Below are positions 1 through 12,130 of a stretch of DNA of 64,000 nucleotides, in pieces (the stretch's first letter is position 1; each line of letters opens with the position of its first letter). This stretch comes from Microstegium vimineum. Its lineage: Eukaryota > Streptophyta > Magnoliopsida > Poales > Poaceae. The DNA lies in the NCBI GenBank assembly GCA_022036555.1, contig CM039135.1, positions 41,022,799-41,086,798 of the forward strand. The letters run 5' to 3'. Under the pieces are notes generated by a model, which was not told the origin of the DNA, did not search any database, and saw only the letters and a program-made list of their open reading frames with translations. Made by a program: the position numbers and the translations under genes.

Positions 1-37
1 ACAAATATCTTTTCTCGAACATACAGTAGTCGCTTAC

Positions 38-223
38 CAAAAATAATTCCAGCGATTTTGTTGAAAGTGTTAATCATAAGATATCGGTGTTCATAGTCCA
101 CTAGCTGTGGTTGCAATGATGCATAGATGTCCTGGAATAAATCCTCTAGAACTGGAAACAGAGAAGGATCAATGACACACGCTTCTGACTCTATCTCACA
201 CCTTTCTGCATATCTGTGTAATG
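38..223 (-). CDS. Internal exon of an unidentified gene (partial)
   Basis: One coding exon on the minus strand, bounded by an acceptor (ATGCAG, 229-224) and a donor (GTAAGC, from 37 down). It reads open for about 61 residues and includes DPSLFPVLEDLFQDIYASLQ followed by PQLVDYEHRYLMINTFNKIA. The rest of the gene lies left of the window. The helix-rich layout, with a DxxLxxxLxxIYxxLxPxxxDYxxRxxxIxxxNKI pattern, resembles the segment before the catalytic domain in plant non-canonical poly(A)/poly(U) polymerases (nucleotidyltransferase family). That is a weak resemblance from memory, and I would not assign a function. The exon ends one base into a codon. Confidence 0.6.
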
Positions 224-713
224 CTGCATGTTATCCAAAATTTAGATCAGACACTAAACATATAGAGCTTTCAGGTGCAGGTCCTCCTAGGTGGCATGTA
301 TGGTAAGAAATATCTTTGCAATTACATGCTCAGATAGGCGACAAATTTGCGCTCTTATAAAATATATCTGTAATATCTAAAGACTAAAGTAACTAAAGCA
401 ACATTAAGCAAGCGACTATAGAATGAAATCTAATATGATTCCTAATAATAAATGTGGAACGGTTACATGATATGGGTGTTGTTGGCGTTTGATTCAGAAA
501 CACGTGTCCAATCTGGCAGGATTTAAGGGAAATACCAAATACCAACTGGGGTCCAACACAGCTGCAGGGTGTCTGACTCGCAAAAAGATTAGGGCACGAA
601 GGCTGTCCACAATTGCATTCATTGTCCAGATGCACACAACAAAACACAATATTTGGATGAACTTTGATCATCCAATCAGGAATCCAGATATCACCAAAAA
701 TATTGGAGAGAAT

Positions 714-1335
714 CTAGACTTCCAAACTTTCATAAGGAAAGAAGGGAGCAGGGGAAGGAATCTTATTTCCTTCTCCTTCGACGAGAAATGTTCTTTTTCG
801 AACTGCACAGCAGAGATTATAGCTTCGTGTAATAATTTGCCCTCATTGCATTAATACCCTGGCATTCTATGTACTTATAGTTCTACTTTACAAGACCACT
901 CAATGTAACAGGCCATTGGGAAGCAGCAAGCAAGTGTAGAAAGGCCGCAGGTAAGCACATAGAAATGTGTCTAGACTTCCAAACTTTCACAAGGAAAGAA
1001 GAGAGCAGTGAAAGGAATATCATTTCCTTCTCCTTCGACGAGAAAGGTTCTTTTTCGAACCGCACAGCAGATAGTATAGCTTTATGTATAACTTGCTGCA
1101 TTGCATTAATACCCTGTGGCATTCTATGTACTTGCAGTTCTAGTTCTACACTACAAGACCACTCTATGTATATACAGGTCACGGGAGCAGCAAGCAAAGC
1201 AAGTGTGGAAAGGCTTGGTAAGCAGATAAAGATGTGTGCAAAGCAAGTGTAGAAAGGCCGAAGGTAAGCAGATACAGATGTGTAAGCAAAGCAAGTGTGA
1301 AAGACCGTGGGTAAGCAGATAGATATGTGTACCTT
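714..1335. repeat. Tandem duplication and short repeat array upstream of the left-edge exon
   Basis: A segment starting TCTAGACTTCCAAACTTTCA occurs at 714 and again at 970, with matching sequence continuing for roughly 170-190 bp at about 90 percent identity by eye, so the period is about 256 bp. Directly after it (1190-1335) are three copies of a roughly 45-bp unit built on GCAAGTGT(A/G)GAAAGGCC...GGTAAGCAGATA. The unit also begins at the end of the first large copy (about 927-965). The array sits between the 38-223 exon and the possible first exon at 1433-1750, probably in an intron. Confidence 0.8.
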
Positions 1336-1432
1336 GGGAATCCCATGAGATTACCACAGCGCGCCTGCACGATTGCAAAGAAAACAAAGCTCAAACACAT
1401 CAAAAGCCGAAGAAATCTAGGTTTGGCAATTG

Positions 1433-1750
1433 CTACGAATCTACGATACACAAACAGAACAACGGCGACACAGCGGTTTCTGGCCTAGCGGGGGGAATTC
1501 CTACCACGGCAAACAACAAAAGCACGGAACTTTTCGCATCTAACGGACAGAAATAAGTAAATAACCCATAGAATCGTGCATCAGCATATCGAATTTCACC
1601 AGAGAAAGAAATAAGCGACTGAACAGTAAGTAGGAGGTGCGGGAGAGAAAGGGGGAGGCGAAGAACGAACTTGGGACGGCGATCCCCGTCCAGGAGAGCG
1701 GAGGCTTCGGGTCCTAAAGGAACCGAACACGAAGCGGCGGCGGCGGCCAT
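1433..1750 (-). CDS. Possible first exon of the gene at the left edge
   Basis: A GC-rich minus-strand ORF starts MAAAAASCSVPLGPEASALL and lies 1.2 kb upstream of the 38-223 exon, which is also on the minus strand. The alanine-rich start and the shift to AT-rich sequence after about 30 codons are typical of a grass first exon. I could not find a convincing donor; AA|GTTCGT near 1672 is the best candidate. The ORF may therefore be partly 5' UTR or intron read-through. Treat it as a hypothesis. Confidence 0.25.
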   Translation of the reverse strand: MAAAAASCSVPLGPEASALLDGDRRPKFVLRLPLSLPHLLLTVQSLISFSGEIRYADARFYGLFTYFCPLDAKSSVLLLFAVVGIPPARPETAVSPLFCLCIVDS

Positions 1751-1889
1751 CCAATCGTACTAAGATCGGCAGCCGTCGAGATCGGCGGGAGCAAGCACGG
1801 CCGCGCCCGCGCCGGCTTAGCACGTCAGTCGGCCGAGGGTGGGATGAGGGAAGGTTGCTCGGGCGGAAATATGGAAGGGTCACGGCAAG

Positions 1890-2660
1890 TCTTATGTCCC
1901 GACGAGGCCTCTGCTGTGGACCCCATAGCAGAAGTGGTAACGGATACCGAGAGGTGTAAATTTATGGGACTCAAATCTGTGGGCAGGACAGTTATAATTT
2001 GTTAAGATAGAGTATTCTAAGATATTTTGTCTAGCCGTCTAGAAAAAGTGGGTCTCAATCTGTGGACAGGCTAGCTGTAATTTGTTAAAGCTGAGTATTC
2101 TTTAATAATTAAAAAATATTTTTTAAAATAAATTTAATTATTATTAAAGAAAGATGTCTCTAACATGCTCGTAATTTTAGTAGCTCTCTATTTTATCTTA
2201 TTCGCCATGTACTTTTGAATAGGTTATTACAGAAACGGTTACGGTACTATAGTATTATATATTTTAGGGAATAACTAAATTAGTAGATTTGATTGTTTTT
2301 TAAGCTAATCTCTTAGAGATGCTAGAGATGCTGAGATAGAAAGAGATTGAGAGAGATTTCGACTTGCTAGGAATTAAGGTTAAAGAAATTGCTAGGAAAC
2401 TATTTTTTATTATTATAACGTCAATATATATGTCGATTTATTTTGATTTGGCGTTAACATCCAAAATGATTAGGATTTAGAAGGGGCAATGCATATATGG
2501 CTTAGAGTTACAATAGATATATACTATCAGATATTTTAATTAGGGTCGTAGTCAGTTAGGGCTTGTTTAAGATTGTTCTACAAACTATGCTCTACAAAAT
2601 TGTGATGCGGAGTAGCTGTATACAAAAATTTGAGTTTTTGAAACACCATTTTATGTGTTT
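1890..2660. other. AT-rich intergenic sequence
   Basis: No gene seen. It contains a direct repeat of about 55 bp (around 1963 and 2049, motif TCTGTGG(G/A)CAGG...TAATTTGTTAA...GAGTATTCT). The rest is low-complexity AT-rich sequence. Confidence 0.5.
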
Positions 2661-3087
2661 TCACAACTATGTTTTTTTGTCATTTAAGCTACAGCATGGT
2701 GTCCCGTAATAATTGTCGTCCACTATCCGTTCATAGCTGCACACCTACCGCCCAGCTACCGCACTCAACGCCTCCTGACTGTTGTCCCTTCCCCTCCCCT
2801 CCCCTCCCCTCCCCTCCGGCCTCACACAACCACATGCACCCAACTTTTTCGAAAGAAAATCCCAGCCTCATCCCCAACCTAGCCGACAGTTCCTTCGTCC
2901 ATCTACAACCTCGCGTCGCGCCCACCCGCCCTCCATCCACTCCCCTCCACCAAGATCCTCTAGCGCCACCCTCTGTCGAGTTCCCCGCGCCAAGATCTTT
3001 GTTCACCGGGTTACGGGATTCGGGAGCGTGGGTTCCTACTCCGCGACACGCTGCCAAGGAGCTCTGAAGGCACACAACATACAACTC

Positions 3088-3311
3088 CTCCGGCTAGGCC
3101 TCTCCCGTCCATCCTTCGCTGGCACAAGGGACCTGGGAGCACAGGCCCCTCCACACGACACCTTCGAGGTCGATCTGGATGGCGGAGGATCCAACCACGG
3201 CCTCCGGCCAGGCCTCTCCCGTCCATCCTGCACTGGCACAAGGGAGCTGGGAGCGCGGTACCCTCCATACGACACCTCCTAGGCCGATCTGGATGGCGGA
3301 CACTCCGACCT
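3088..3311. repeat. Two tandem copies of a roughly 112-bp GC-rich unit
   Basis: Two adjacent copies run from CTCCGGCTAGGCCTCTCCCG and CTCCGGCCAGGCCTCTCCCG, each ending GATCTGGATGGCGGA. They lie in a GC-rich island (2700-3310) inside AT-rich surroundings. Several overlapping ORFs cross the island on both strands, but they are proline/arginine-rich artefacts of base composition. I call no gene here. Confidence 0.75.
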
Positions 3312-3779
3312 GCGGTTCAATCTTGTACGTGCTTCCTAGTTGTAGATGGCTAATAGTGTATTCATGGGAGATGGATAAGAACTGAATGGTTGAAATGAAC
3401 GCAAAGAAAGGGTTATTATGCTTTATTTGGCACTATTGTTAGAGAAATGATGCTATTTTTAAATTTTGGTTTGCTTCATCTGTGTAAAAATAGATACATA
3501 CTTTGTTCCGGCGTTAAATTTTGTCGTTGAGTGGATGTGAATCTAATTTGTTTAGTGTAACAAAATGTATCCGCCGCTGAGTGGATGTGAATGCAGGATT
3601 GTTTAGTGTAAAATCTCGTATGCTAGTGTTGTCACAACAAAAGTAACATTAATGGCATGTATGTCCGTCCAAAACTAGAGAACGTGAACGGTCACTGTGA
3701 ACTGTCACTTCAGTAGGGGTTTGCAGGTCTTTTGGCACTTGTGTTGTTTCTTGAGTGCAGCTCCCCAACGACAGATAAT

Positions 3780-6200
3780 TAGGGATGGAGGGAGTACATA
3801 ATAAGTTGTTGCACAACCCCTACATAAGTTGATACATTGTCTCTACATAAGTTATTCTATTTTTCCATGTAAATTGACATAGCATAAGAAGTTTATAACA
3901 TCATAGTCTCTAAATAAAATAAAGACATCAGTAAACATACAAGTACTACAACATAGAACATAATTAACTACATGTCCATGTTCACTAGACATTTATGACA
4001 AATTGTTATCTACAAAAGGCTACATAACTTGTTGTGTAGTTTGTACATAAGCTACTATATAATCAACACAAATAGACAAATCGCATAAAGACAATTTCAA
4101 AATATATCAAATATGTACCTTTCTTTGTATATCTCGTCACAAAAACACAATGGTGTAAATGGAATTGAAAATATACGCTCGATGAGAGAGTTATGTTCAA
4201 CTTAAACATTAAATTTTCTCTAATTATGACAAAAATGTTGTTGTCAACCACGCATGCTTCACTCTATAGTCTACACTCTCATGTGTATGCTCGTGAACAT
4301 GCATAACCATGTGGTAGGGATCGTACACTTGTTTATAGAGCTATATGTCATGTCTTCATTGTGTCCAATCTAAAATATATTCAAGCATGTATGCAACTTA
4401 GGTCAAACATATTCTTTATAATATTATTTTCTTTTTACATCTATAAATGACATGGGTTCCATAAAAAGTGTACATGTTCAATTCCTTTTGCATTATTAAA
4501 CTCCTTGCGACGAGATCTATACATTTGTATCCATAATACATATGCTATAGAATAGGTTTTATATTGTTAGCAACTTATGTTGTAACAACTTGTGTATTAA
4601 GTAAGTAGAAATTAATGTTCATAGTATAGAATTTTTAGTGTTTAGTTTTTATCACCATGAACTTGTATACTACTAGTAGTAGTAAATTTGTGCATATTGT
4701 TAAGGGTTGTAGTATCCATACCGATTAAGGATTGCAACATCTATACCGATTATGGTTTCAACACACATGTTGATTAGGAATTGCAACATGCCTACTAATT
4801 ATGGTTGCAGTAGACATACTGATTAGGGGTTCTAATAGACATATTGATTATGCATATTGATTGGGGTTATGGGATTTGCCCCGCCATATGTTTAGGTTGC
4901 TTCCTTTTAGAACTCTCAAACACATGCGTCGTATAGTCATCCAATCAATCATACTAATTAGGGTTGTCATATTCATACTAATTAGGCATTGCAACATCCA
5001 AATTGATTAGGGTTACAATAGGTACTAATTGATGGTTGCAATAGTTATAATGATGGGATTGGTCATAGAAATTGTTTGCCCCATCCCTAGTTGTAGTATG
5101 TTGCGATCTAGGGTTGCTTGAGGGTTTAGGAGTATCATAATCCCTCCACCCTAGCTTGTAGTCGATCTATTATGATTTACAAATCATTTCGTTGTCAGGT
5201 TTATAATGTTAACATAAACAAATTATACTTGCAGGCGTTATTGGAAGATAGATGTTTTGAACTAATATAATTTACGCTTGCGTTACTGGTAGATGTACCA
5301 AACAACTTGTTAGTGTTACTTTAGGAGTTAGGACTTAGGACTATTGTTTGACCCTATCTTTACATCCATTTTGATTCATGGTCGATATAGTGTTGTGACT
5401 ATTGCTCACCTCTTGTTTGTAGGCATTTATGATTTTGGGTTGCTCCAGTATTAGAACTATTGTTTCCCCCTAGTTTGGGACATGTTTTGATTCATAGTGA
5501 ATGGAGGGTCATCACTACAGTTCCCCTAGTTTATAACCGGTTATGATTTAGGGATGCTTCAGGGGTTAGGAGTACTACCCTACACACACTAGCTTATAAC
5601 ATATTTTAATTCATAGTCAATCCAAGGTTGTGATTATTGTTTGCCCTCTCCCAATTGTGCTATGATCTTGCATAAGTGCAAGAGGTTCGATCTTAGTTTG
5701 CCTCCACCTTATTCCACACAGTGTGATTTTGGGTCATTGTAGGGTTGTGAGTTGTGATTGTGTTTTCTCTCTAGTTATTTAGCTTTTGATTTAATTTATC
5801 ACAACATATTCCTAAAAATTGCTAGCACACCTTAAAAGTGCATATAATTATATGACAATAGTGCTAGTAGACATTCTGTTTACTACACCATACAATATAT
5901 GCTATATTGAATGTGCATGCACAAACATGACAAACCATTATTTGCAAAATACTACATAAATCATTACAAAATTTGTACACAAGTTACTATTGTACATTCA
6001 ATATATGTTGGCATTAAACTAGCTTTGAATGCATCGGATATGGATCTAGTTTTATAGTTCGTCATACAAAGCACAATGATGCAAACAAATAATTTGGAAA
6101 CATGTGCTATATGAGAGATACACGCATTTGAAAAAAATAGATCTAATATCCTTGCTAATTAACATTAGTAGCGACATCATCCATAAAAGTGACTTGTGCA
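3780..6200. repeat. Degenerate repetitive AT-rich block with a 2-kb spaced direct repeat
   Basis: About 2.4 kb without a gene. Two diverged copies of a roughly 270-bp segment are visible at about 3960-4230 and 5930-6160, sharing the order: missing-T-rich ACAAA..TTATCT.CAAAA..CTACATAA, then CACAATG.TG.AAA, then GAGAGA. Between them (4690-5060) is an array of diverged units of about 30 bp based on GATTAGGGTTGCAACAT. The block also carries many ATAAGTT motifs. It is probably an old non-autonomous transposon or several nested ones. No coding capacity was recognised. Confidence 0.45.
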
Positions 6201-6856
6201 TGTTGCTACATGCTAGCAGGCCTGTTTGGATGTCAGTTGTAATAAGTTGTCACATCCCATGTGAAATGACACCACAGTCTATGGAGTGAGAATTCAACGC
6301 TAGAGTGATGAGATTTGTAACACTTTGCTATGGAATAACTATGACTGCCTAACTGGTCTCATAAACCAATAGAATATGTGTGGTGACACCGGTGTGGTGT
6401 AGCATTTCAAGGAAGGGAGCCAAACAACCTTGCTATCTTTTTTGTCCCCTAACTAATCTAACCAGGATCGAACAAGTGTTGGAGAAAACATGCAAGACCT
6501 CCTACATGCTCACTCGTGGAAGCTGGCCTAGGGTTGCATGCTAACTCCAATACACAATCACGTTAACACAATTCATTTCAAAATTGTTATCCAACCAACT
6601 TCTAACCCCAGAGTTCGTACCGAATAGCATGTCATCCCACAATTGATAATCAGCCCACATCACACATAGCGCGCCTATTGTCCTTTCTGTGCAACCAACA
6701 CTCTCATCAATCGGAGAGCGAACCCAACATCCACCCTCATGTCATGTCATGTCGTTTAGACATTAATGAGATAGAGGAGCAAGAGATACATACACGGGTG
6801 GATACAAAATGGAAACATAGTCATTTAAACATCTAAAATCACCTTATGAAACATTA

Positions 6857-7127
6857 AGAGGCAGTTTGACAACGCTCCATGAAGCAAATTCTCAGAGAAA
6901 ATCACTCTCTGGCTGTCAAACGTATTTTTCAGCGAGAAATGATTCTCCAAAATAAACTAAGAAGCTAAGAGTTGAAAAAAAATAGCTTCACCTAATTTTA
7001 TGAAGTGATTCTCCATGCTGATTTTGAGAGTTTAGCCTAAAGAATCAAAGAGAATCATTTTCAGTCACAGAATCATCACTTCACCAGTGAATCAGGGAGT
7101 ACAACTCTACCAAAAAGGCCCTAAGAG
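6857..7127. mobile_element. MITE-like element with imperfect terminal inverted repeats
   Basis: The left end begins GCAGTTTGACAACGCTCC and the right end reads GGGCCTTTTTGGTAGAGTTG on the other strand. These are diverged versions of the grass GGGCCnTTTGGnAGAGCTnC termini. TAAGAG flanks both ends (6855-6860 and 7122-7127) as a possible target-site duplication. There is no coding capacity. Confidence 0.5.
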
Positions 7128-7753
7128 AAAGCTTATCGCAACATGGTAGAATGATTGAAACAAACTAAAACACTTGTTGCACCAATGAGAAGAAAATAAA
7201 TGAAACAACCTAAGTCATTTGTTGCACCATCGAGAAACATGCTACTTCAACTTCAAAAAAGGCATCTCCATCTCCATATCGAGCAAATTAAATTAGCAAC
7301 ATCCAGAGAAAAAGTCAATACTAAAATCAACCTATATTTGGGATGTCTAGTCATAGTTGGTGCAACATCAAAAAATGCATCATGATACCCATGTGAAGGG
7401 TTTATGATGCCTAAGTTAAGATGAGTCTCTCACAGCCGCGCCACCTCCTATTGGCATCCGTTTCTATGTTGCCATCTCACCATCACCCCATGATCCTCCA
7501 TAGTTCCATACCGGTAGCAGTCTGGCCAGAAAGCAAAAAAGATGTAACAATAGTCAATCAATCAAGGAGCGACAGCGTGTATCAAAAAATAAATGAAAAA
7601 CAGCTTGATAGATAAGCTAACTACTCTACATGGGTTGTATGGATTAGCTAACTACTCTTCAGTGTTTTTCCTTGACAGTTAGATGCTACATATTATGCTT
7701 TCCTCCCCCTTCTCTCCCCTAATACCAACATCTGCGCATTCACCGGATCCATC

Positions 7754-9960
7754 ATGGATGAACCAAAGGTTGCCTTGCAGCAGATTATCAGGTCGCTCCA
7801 CTCAGTCCATGGGGTACTAGAGAGTATCTTTGACAGGGTTTCTGATGGCAAAGCTGACAGAATTTGTGAGGGCTTTTATTTGGATCCCAATGATGGCCTG
7901 AAATTTCTGGCATTGGAGGCAAGAACATTCATCAGCTAGCCACGGAGATCAAATCCAACCTCTCAGGGCGCATAGACATGCAAAGGAAGGATACAAGTAG
8001 GATGGAGAACAAAGTATCAAGTTTAATGAAGGAGAATCAGGAGATCCGCAACATGTTGAAGGTTGCTATAACTGAGAAAGAGGCAGTGGAGAACAGCATC
8101 CATACACTGAAGGGTGACAAGGAGCAGGGAAGCAGTAGTACCATCTTGCAGATTGCTGAGAAAGGATTGCACAAGGTAGGCTTTGGCTTCATCATGGAGG
8201 TGATAAGTGCTGAACCAGCAAGCCAGGAGCCACACACCTCAGGTTCCAATGTTACATCTAATAGAAGTATAGAACAGAAAAAGAACATGAGCACATCAGT
8301 CTGGTAAACAGTTATTCTCCTCCCTAGCTTCAGTCTTCAGCCTTAACTTATCTGTGGTACTTCTGTTCCAGATCTAATACAGTATAAAATAAACATTTGC
8401 CCTAATAAAGTTTTATTTATACTAGATTCAGTAGTTTTGATTCAAAAATAATTATTCTGCAAATACAACCGTCCAATTAGTTACTGTTGGCACCACCTTA
8501 AGCCTTTATTCTTTATAAGAAAAATTACTAACCTGGCAAAAAAAAAATAATAAGCCTTTTATTCTCATTATAAGTTGTCAGCTACAATCATTTCTTATTG
8601 GGAAACTTATCAGCTAATCAAAATATTCAAACTGTTCCATTTCAGGCTAGTATAGTTGAAAACACAATGAAAACCCTGCATTGCGAGATCAGTGATCTAA
8701 GGCAAGCCTTTGATGAGTCCAGGTAAACCAAGAAAGCCGATGACTAAAGATGGACTCCTCAAACAATAAAAATGTTTCCCGTGACTGTGATCTGTCTTTG
8801 AATAGGTCAGAATCATTTCCAACTTCTTGCTACTGAACTGGCTCAGAAGATTCACAAATATGAATCACACATAAAAGAATTGGAAGAAAGAGAGTTTCCT
8901 GGTTCACAGGATAAGGATAAATCTATTTTGTTATTCACTAGCCAGGTAAACCAGAAGGACCTGAACTCTCTTTTTCAATGCCTAAGGTGGAAGACCTCAC
9001 TCTAGAGACAAAAGCAGTAGTATAGGAGGCCACAACATGGAGGGAGGCATGTCAACTGGAGGTAGAAGCTGGAAAATCTGCCATCAAAGAACTCAACCAG
9101 GAGGTAATCCATCAGACATAAGTTTAATCTCACCTTCATTAAGATATGTCATGAGGCATACTTCGCATGCTGACAAATGGCATGTTTTCATGAGCCGCCT
9201 TAGTAAAAACATGTCACTATTTTTTTTTCCTCAAACTATGCAAGAAAGTTGTGTGTCATTTCATTAAGATAAAAGAAAAAAAATACATTGAGCCGAGTGT
9301 AGAAAGAAAACGGGCTGGAGGTCTCCAACACACACACAAGGCAGACTATGCTTGTGACAAAACAGTATCATTGTTTACTGACATAGAAAATGCACAAGTT
9401 TGATTTCCTTTGAGTTCTCAGTCATCCACATACCAATAGGGGCAAAACATCTCTAATGGATTGACGGTACCTTAACAGTGCAAAATATCAAAGGTACATT
9501 ATTGATAGTCATGTTATAATGTGATACCATTTCAGATTACCTTGCTCAAAGGAGAACTGGGAAGGGTAAAAACAGACTTGGAGGCTGCAAACAGCAAGGT
9601 AGAACTAAAAGAGAAATTAGCAGCCAGTGCAATGGCAGTGAAAGCAATATTGATTGCGTAGAAATAATGGATTAGATTGATAGGAGAGACCTATGTACAT
9701 ATATATAGGGGAAGAGATCACGTGGTTTATGGAAACAGGACACAACCGTGATCTCCTCATATCTCTCTAATCATTAATCAATCATAGGACCGGCCGGCTA
9801 TACCAGGCCCAGGCCCATATACATACGCATATACATAATTACTGTCTAACAGGCAGCACAAGCTGCTGCAGATGCATGCCTCAAGCTTGCTGACAGAAGA
9901 TCTGCTTGGCTGCAACAAAAGATAGAAGAGTTGACGAGACAAAATAGAACAAGAAGATGC
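7754..9960 (+). pseudogene. Coiled-coil protein gene, decayed
   Basis: Successive plus-strand exon-like blocks encode a long acidic/basic heptad-rich protein. The blocks are 7754-8303 (starting MDEPKVALQQIIRSLHSVHG), 8651-8722, about 8806-8945, 8990-9103 (ending KSAIKELNQE), 9535-9660 and 9852-9960. Introns have GT/AG ends. The frame breaks near 7928 (one base lost, after LKFLALEA) and again at the third block. The fourth block has an in-frame TAG just before EATTWREACQLEVEAG. A roughly 190-bp insertion-like stretch (9660-9850) separates the last two blocks. I do not recognise the family; it resembles plant nuclear or cytoskeletal coiled-coil proteins only in its heptads. The lesions argue for a pseudogene, though splice-site misplacement could explain one of them. 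Confidence 0.6.
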
Positions 9961-9969
9961 ACATGAAAG

Positions 9970-11290
9970 ACAGGACTACAGGACATAGGAAGGACTCACA
10001 GAAGATTAAGATACACCTGCTGGCCATGGTAGCGACTTCGAGTTATATCATCATCCTCTCAAGCTAGGACATGGTTTGTTGATCAGAATTGTAGATTGCT
10101 ACCAAGCACAGAGGCACTTTTGCAAACAAGAATCTAATTTCTCTTCCCACACATTCCCTAGAATAGATTCATGACTCACTGGCTCCATATGTTGCACTTT
10201 CTTCCCCACTCATTTTGTAAAAATGTTTTTTATGTTCGCGCAATTGCACATATCTAAGGCGCTATACTGTTATGTACTAACTTCTTGTGTACAAAGTTCA
10301 ACCGGTGTTGACATCAGATCTACTTTTCTAGCTACGGCATGAAGACAAATCATCCAACTTCCAGATCTTTCACATGGTACCATAATACCATTTCAGAGAA
10401 CAAACAACTATAGAGAGAAATGAAATAGTGAAAGTAAATGGGCATGTTACTTACCTTATGAAATGCACAAAGACAAGAAAATTATTTGAGTGCTGATGTA
10501 ACATTAATTACTATGAGGGTTTTGCCTGTGCAATGTAGCAGCGTGGGTTTCTCATTCACCCACATGCTCACTGGTCACAACACAAGCATAAGAAACCTTA
10601 CAATGGTAGAAACGACATTTTCTGCACATACTCCTGCTGACTCTCTTCTGTTCTCTCAACAGCAGCTGTGACAGTGCTGCATCAAGATGGTACAGATCCA
10701 CCATAAAAAAATTTCTGTATACGAATAGGATTCCATGGAACAAAAGAAGAAAGAAAGAAACACAGAAGAGATATTTGCATTCCAGAAAAGAAGAATAAAC
10801 TCATTTGCCACACTTCATCTAAAGGGAAAAAGACATTATGATAACACATGATGCACGTAAACGTTTAATTAAAGCATTGTTCCATTAAAACAATCATGAC
10901 AGCAAAGGTTTAGTTATATTGTACTTCTGTACCTTTAAATTGCCATTCTTAAGAAACACTGACATGAAATTTTATTAAAGAACAATGCAACATGTGAACA
11001 AACATAGTAGACGAAACGCTATAAGCTTTGAGCGGGCATGAAATTTGAATCAAAGGAAAAATAATCAAATGAGTATCACAGTGTATTGATTTTTGAACAG
11101 AGAGAAGGTGAATGTCTGAATTGGCAATGGGCATTAACAATGTCAAGCACATCTATCCCTTTAACTTCAGGAATCACACACTGGACTATGAGAGGGTAAT
11201 AGTATGCCCATGAAAATAGCATCAGTCTGGGAGTTAGTAAGAAACGCAACCAGAACAAGCAGATCACTCGGATAGTCTATGCATACAGCT
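9970..11290. other. Intergenic sequence, no gene recognised
   Basis: AT-rich sequence between the coiled-coil pseudogene and the 3' end of the minus-strand gene at 11293. It should include the 3' UTR of that gene. Short ORFs on both strands have no recognisable similarity. Confidence 0.5.
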
Positions 11291-11292
11291 TG

Positions 11293-12130
11293 TCACTTTG
11301 CCTTCTTCCCTAAAGGTGTAGAAGTAACTGAAGGCAGTGGCCTCTTCTTGTTAAAGGCACTGGTCCTGCTTTCAGTCTCATCGTCGTCACTAGCCTCATT
11401 CGCATCCTGAGCGGCTCTATTCGCATCCTCCAAGGCCCTTCTCTTCTGCGCATTCAACTTCCCAAGCAACCTCCTCTCAACTGGATCAGTGGGAGCCACA
11501 CGCTTCACACCAGGTGCCACTTTAGCACCAAGACCGAGCCTAAAAAAACTTTCACGGTCACATACCAGTTATCCAGGTAAAGGGGGGGGGGGGGGGGGGG
11601 ATCAATGAATCATATACCTTGCTGGCCGGCCCTCGAAATCCTTATCGTTGGGTTCATCAGACTCCGATGCGCTCATTTTGTCCACCCATGTCTGAGCCTG
11701 AGAATGATTTATGGCATGGGTCAGATATCGGCTCCTGTAAATTGAATGAAACAGCAGTGCTGCAGCTTGAACACTAATTCGATGCAACATGACTCATGTA
11801 AAGCACAAACAATGCGTGGAGATCAGGGAATGCCTAAAAAACAGTGCCTAACAACCGGAGAGGTTGAATTTCCATAGTGATTGCGTCTATCAAATTAGCG
11901 GCAACGTCTACAAAACCTAACGCTGGTAGCAGAGAACAGGAGAAAGCATTGCATCGAACACCACTGGAGGAAGAAACCAAGCTCCAGAAGGAAGGAACAG
12001 GAGAAGGAACTGAGGAACCGAGTAGGCGGGTACGAGGACTCCTCACCAGCTTGAGGGCCTTATTGAGCGCGACCACCTTGGGGAGCGGCGCCTTCTTCTT
12101 CTCCGCCGCCGCCGGCGGTTCGGTTGCCAT
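11293..12130 (-). CDS. Small conserved nuclear-type protein of unknown function (136 aa, DUF3245-like)
   Basis: A three-exon gene: 12130-12047 (84 nt), 11697-11618 (80 nt) and 11539-11293 (247 nt). All junctions are GT-AG, and the 411-nt frame closes exactly, giving 136 residues. The protein starts MATEPPAAAEKKKAPLPKVV, continues with a conserved-looking helix (ALNKALKLAQTWVDKMS), then an acidic serine stretch (SASESDEPNDKDFEGRPARL) and GLGAKVAPGVKR. It ends in a lysine-rich tail (FNKKRPLPS...PLGKKAK) that could be a nuclear localisation signal. The NKALKLAQTWVDKM and RLGLGAK pattern reminds me of the small eukaryotic family DUF3245; the gene model is firm but the family is from memory. A run of 19 G (11582-11600 on the plus strand) lies in intron 2 just after its donor. 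Confidence 0.75.

Noticed and set aside
2669..3300. Proline- and arginine-rich ORFs in the GC-rich island
   Set aside because: They are open in several frames because of composition, overlap a tandem duplication, and have no recognisable start context or domain.
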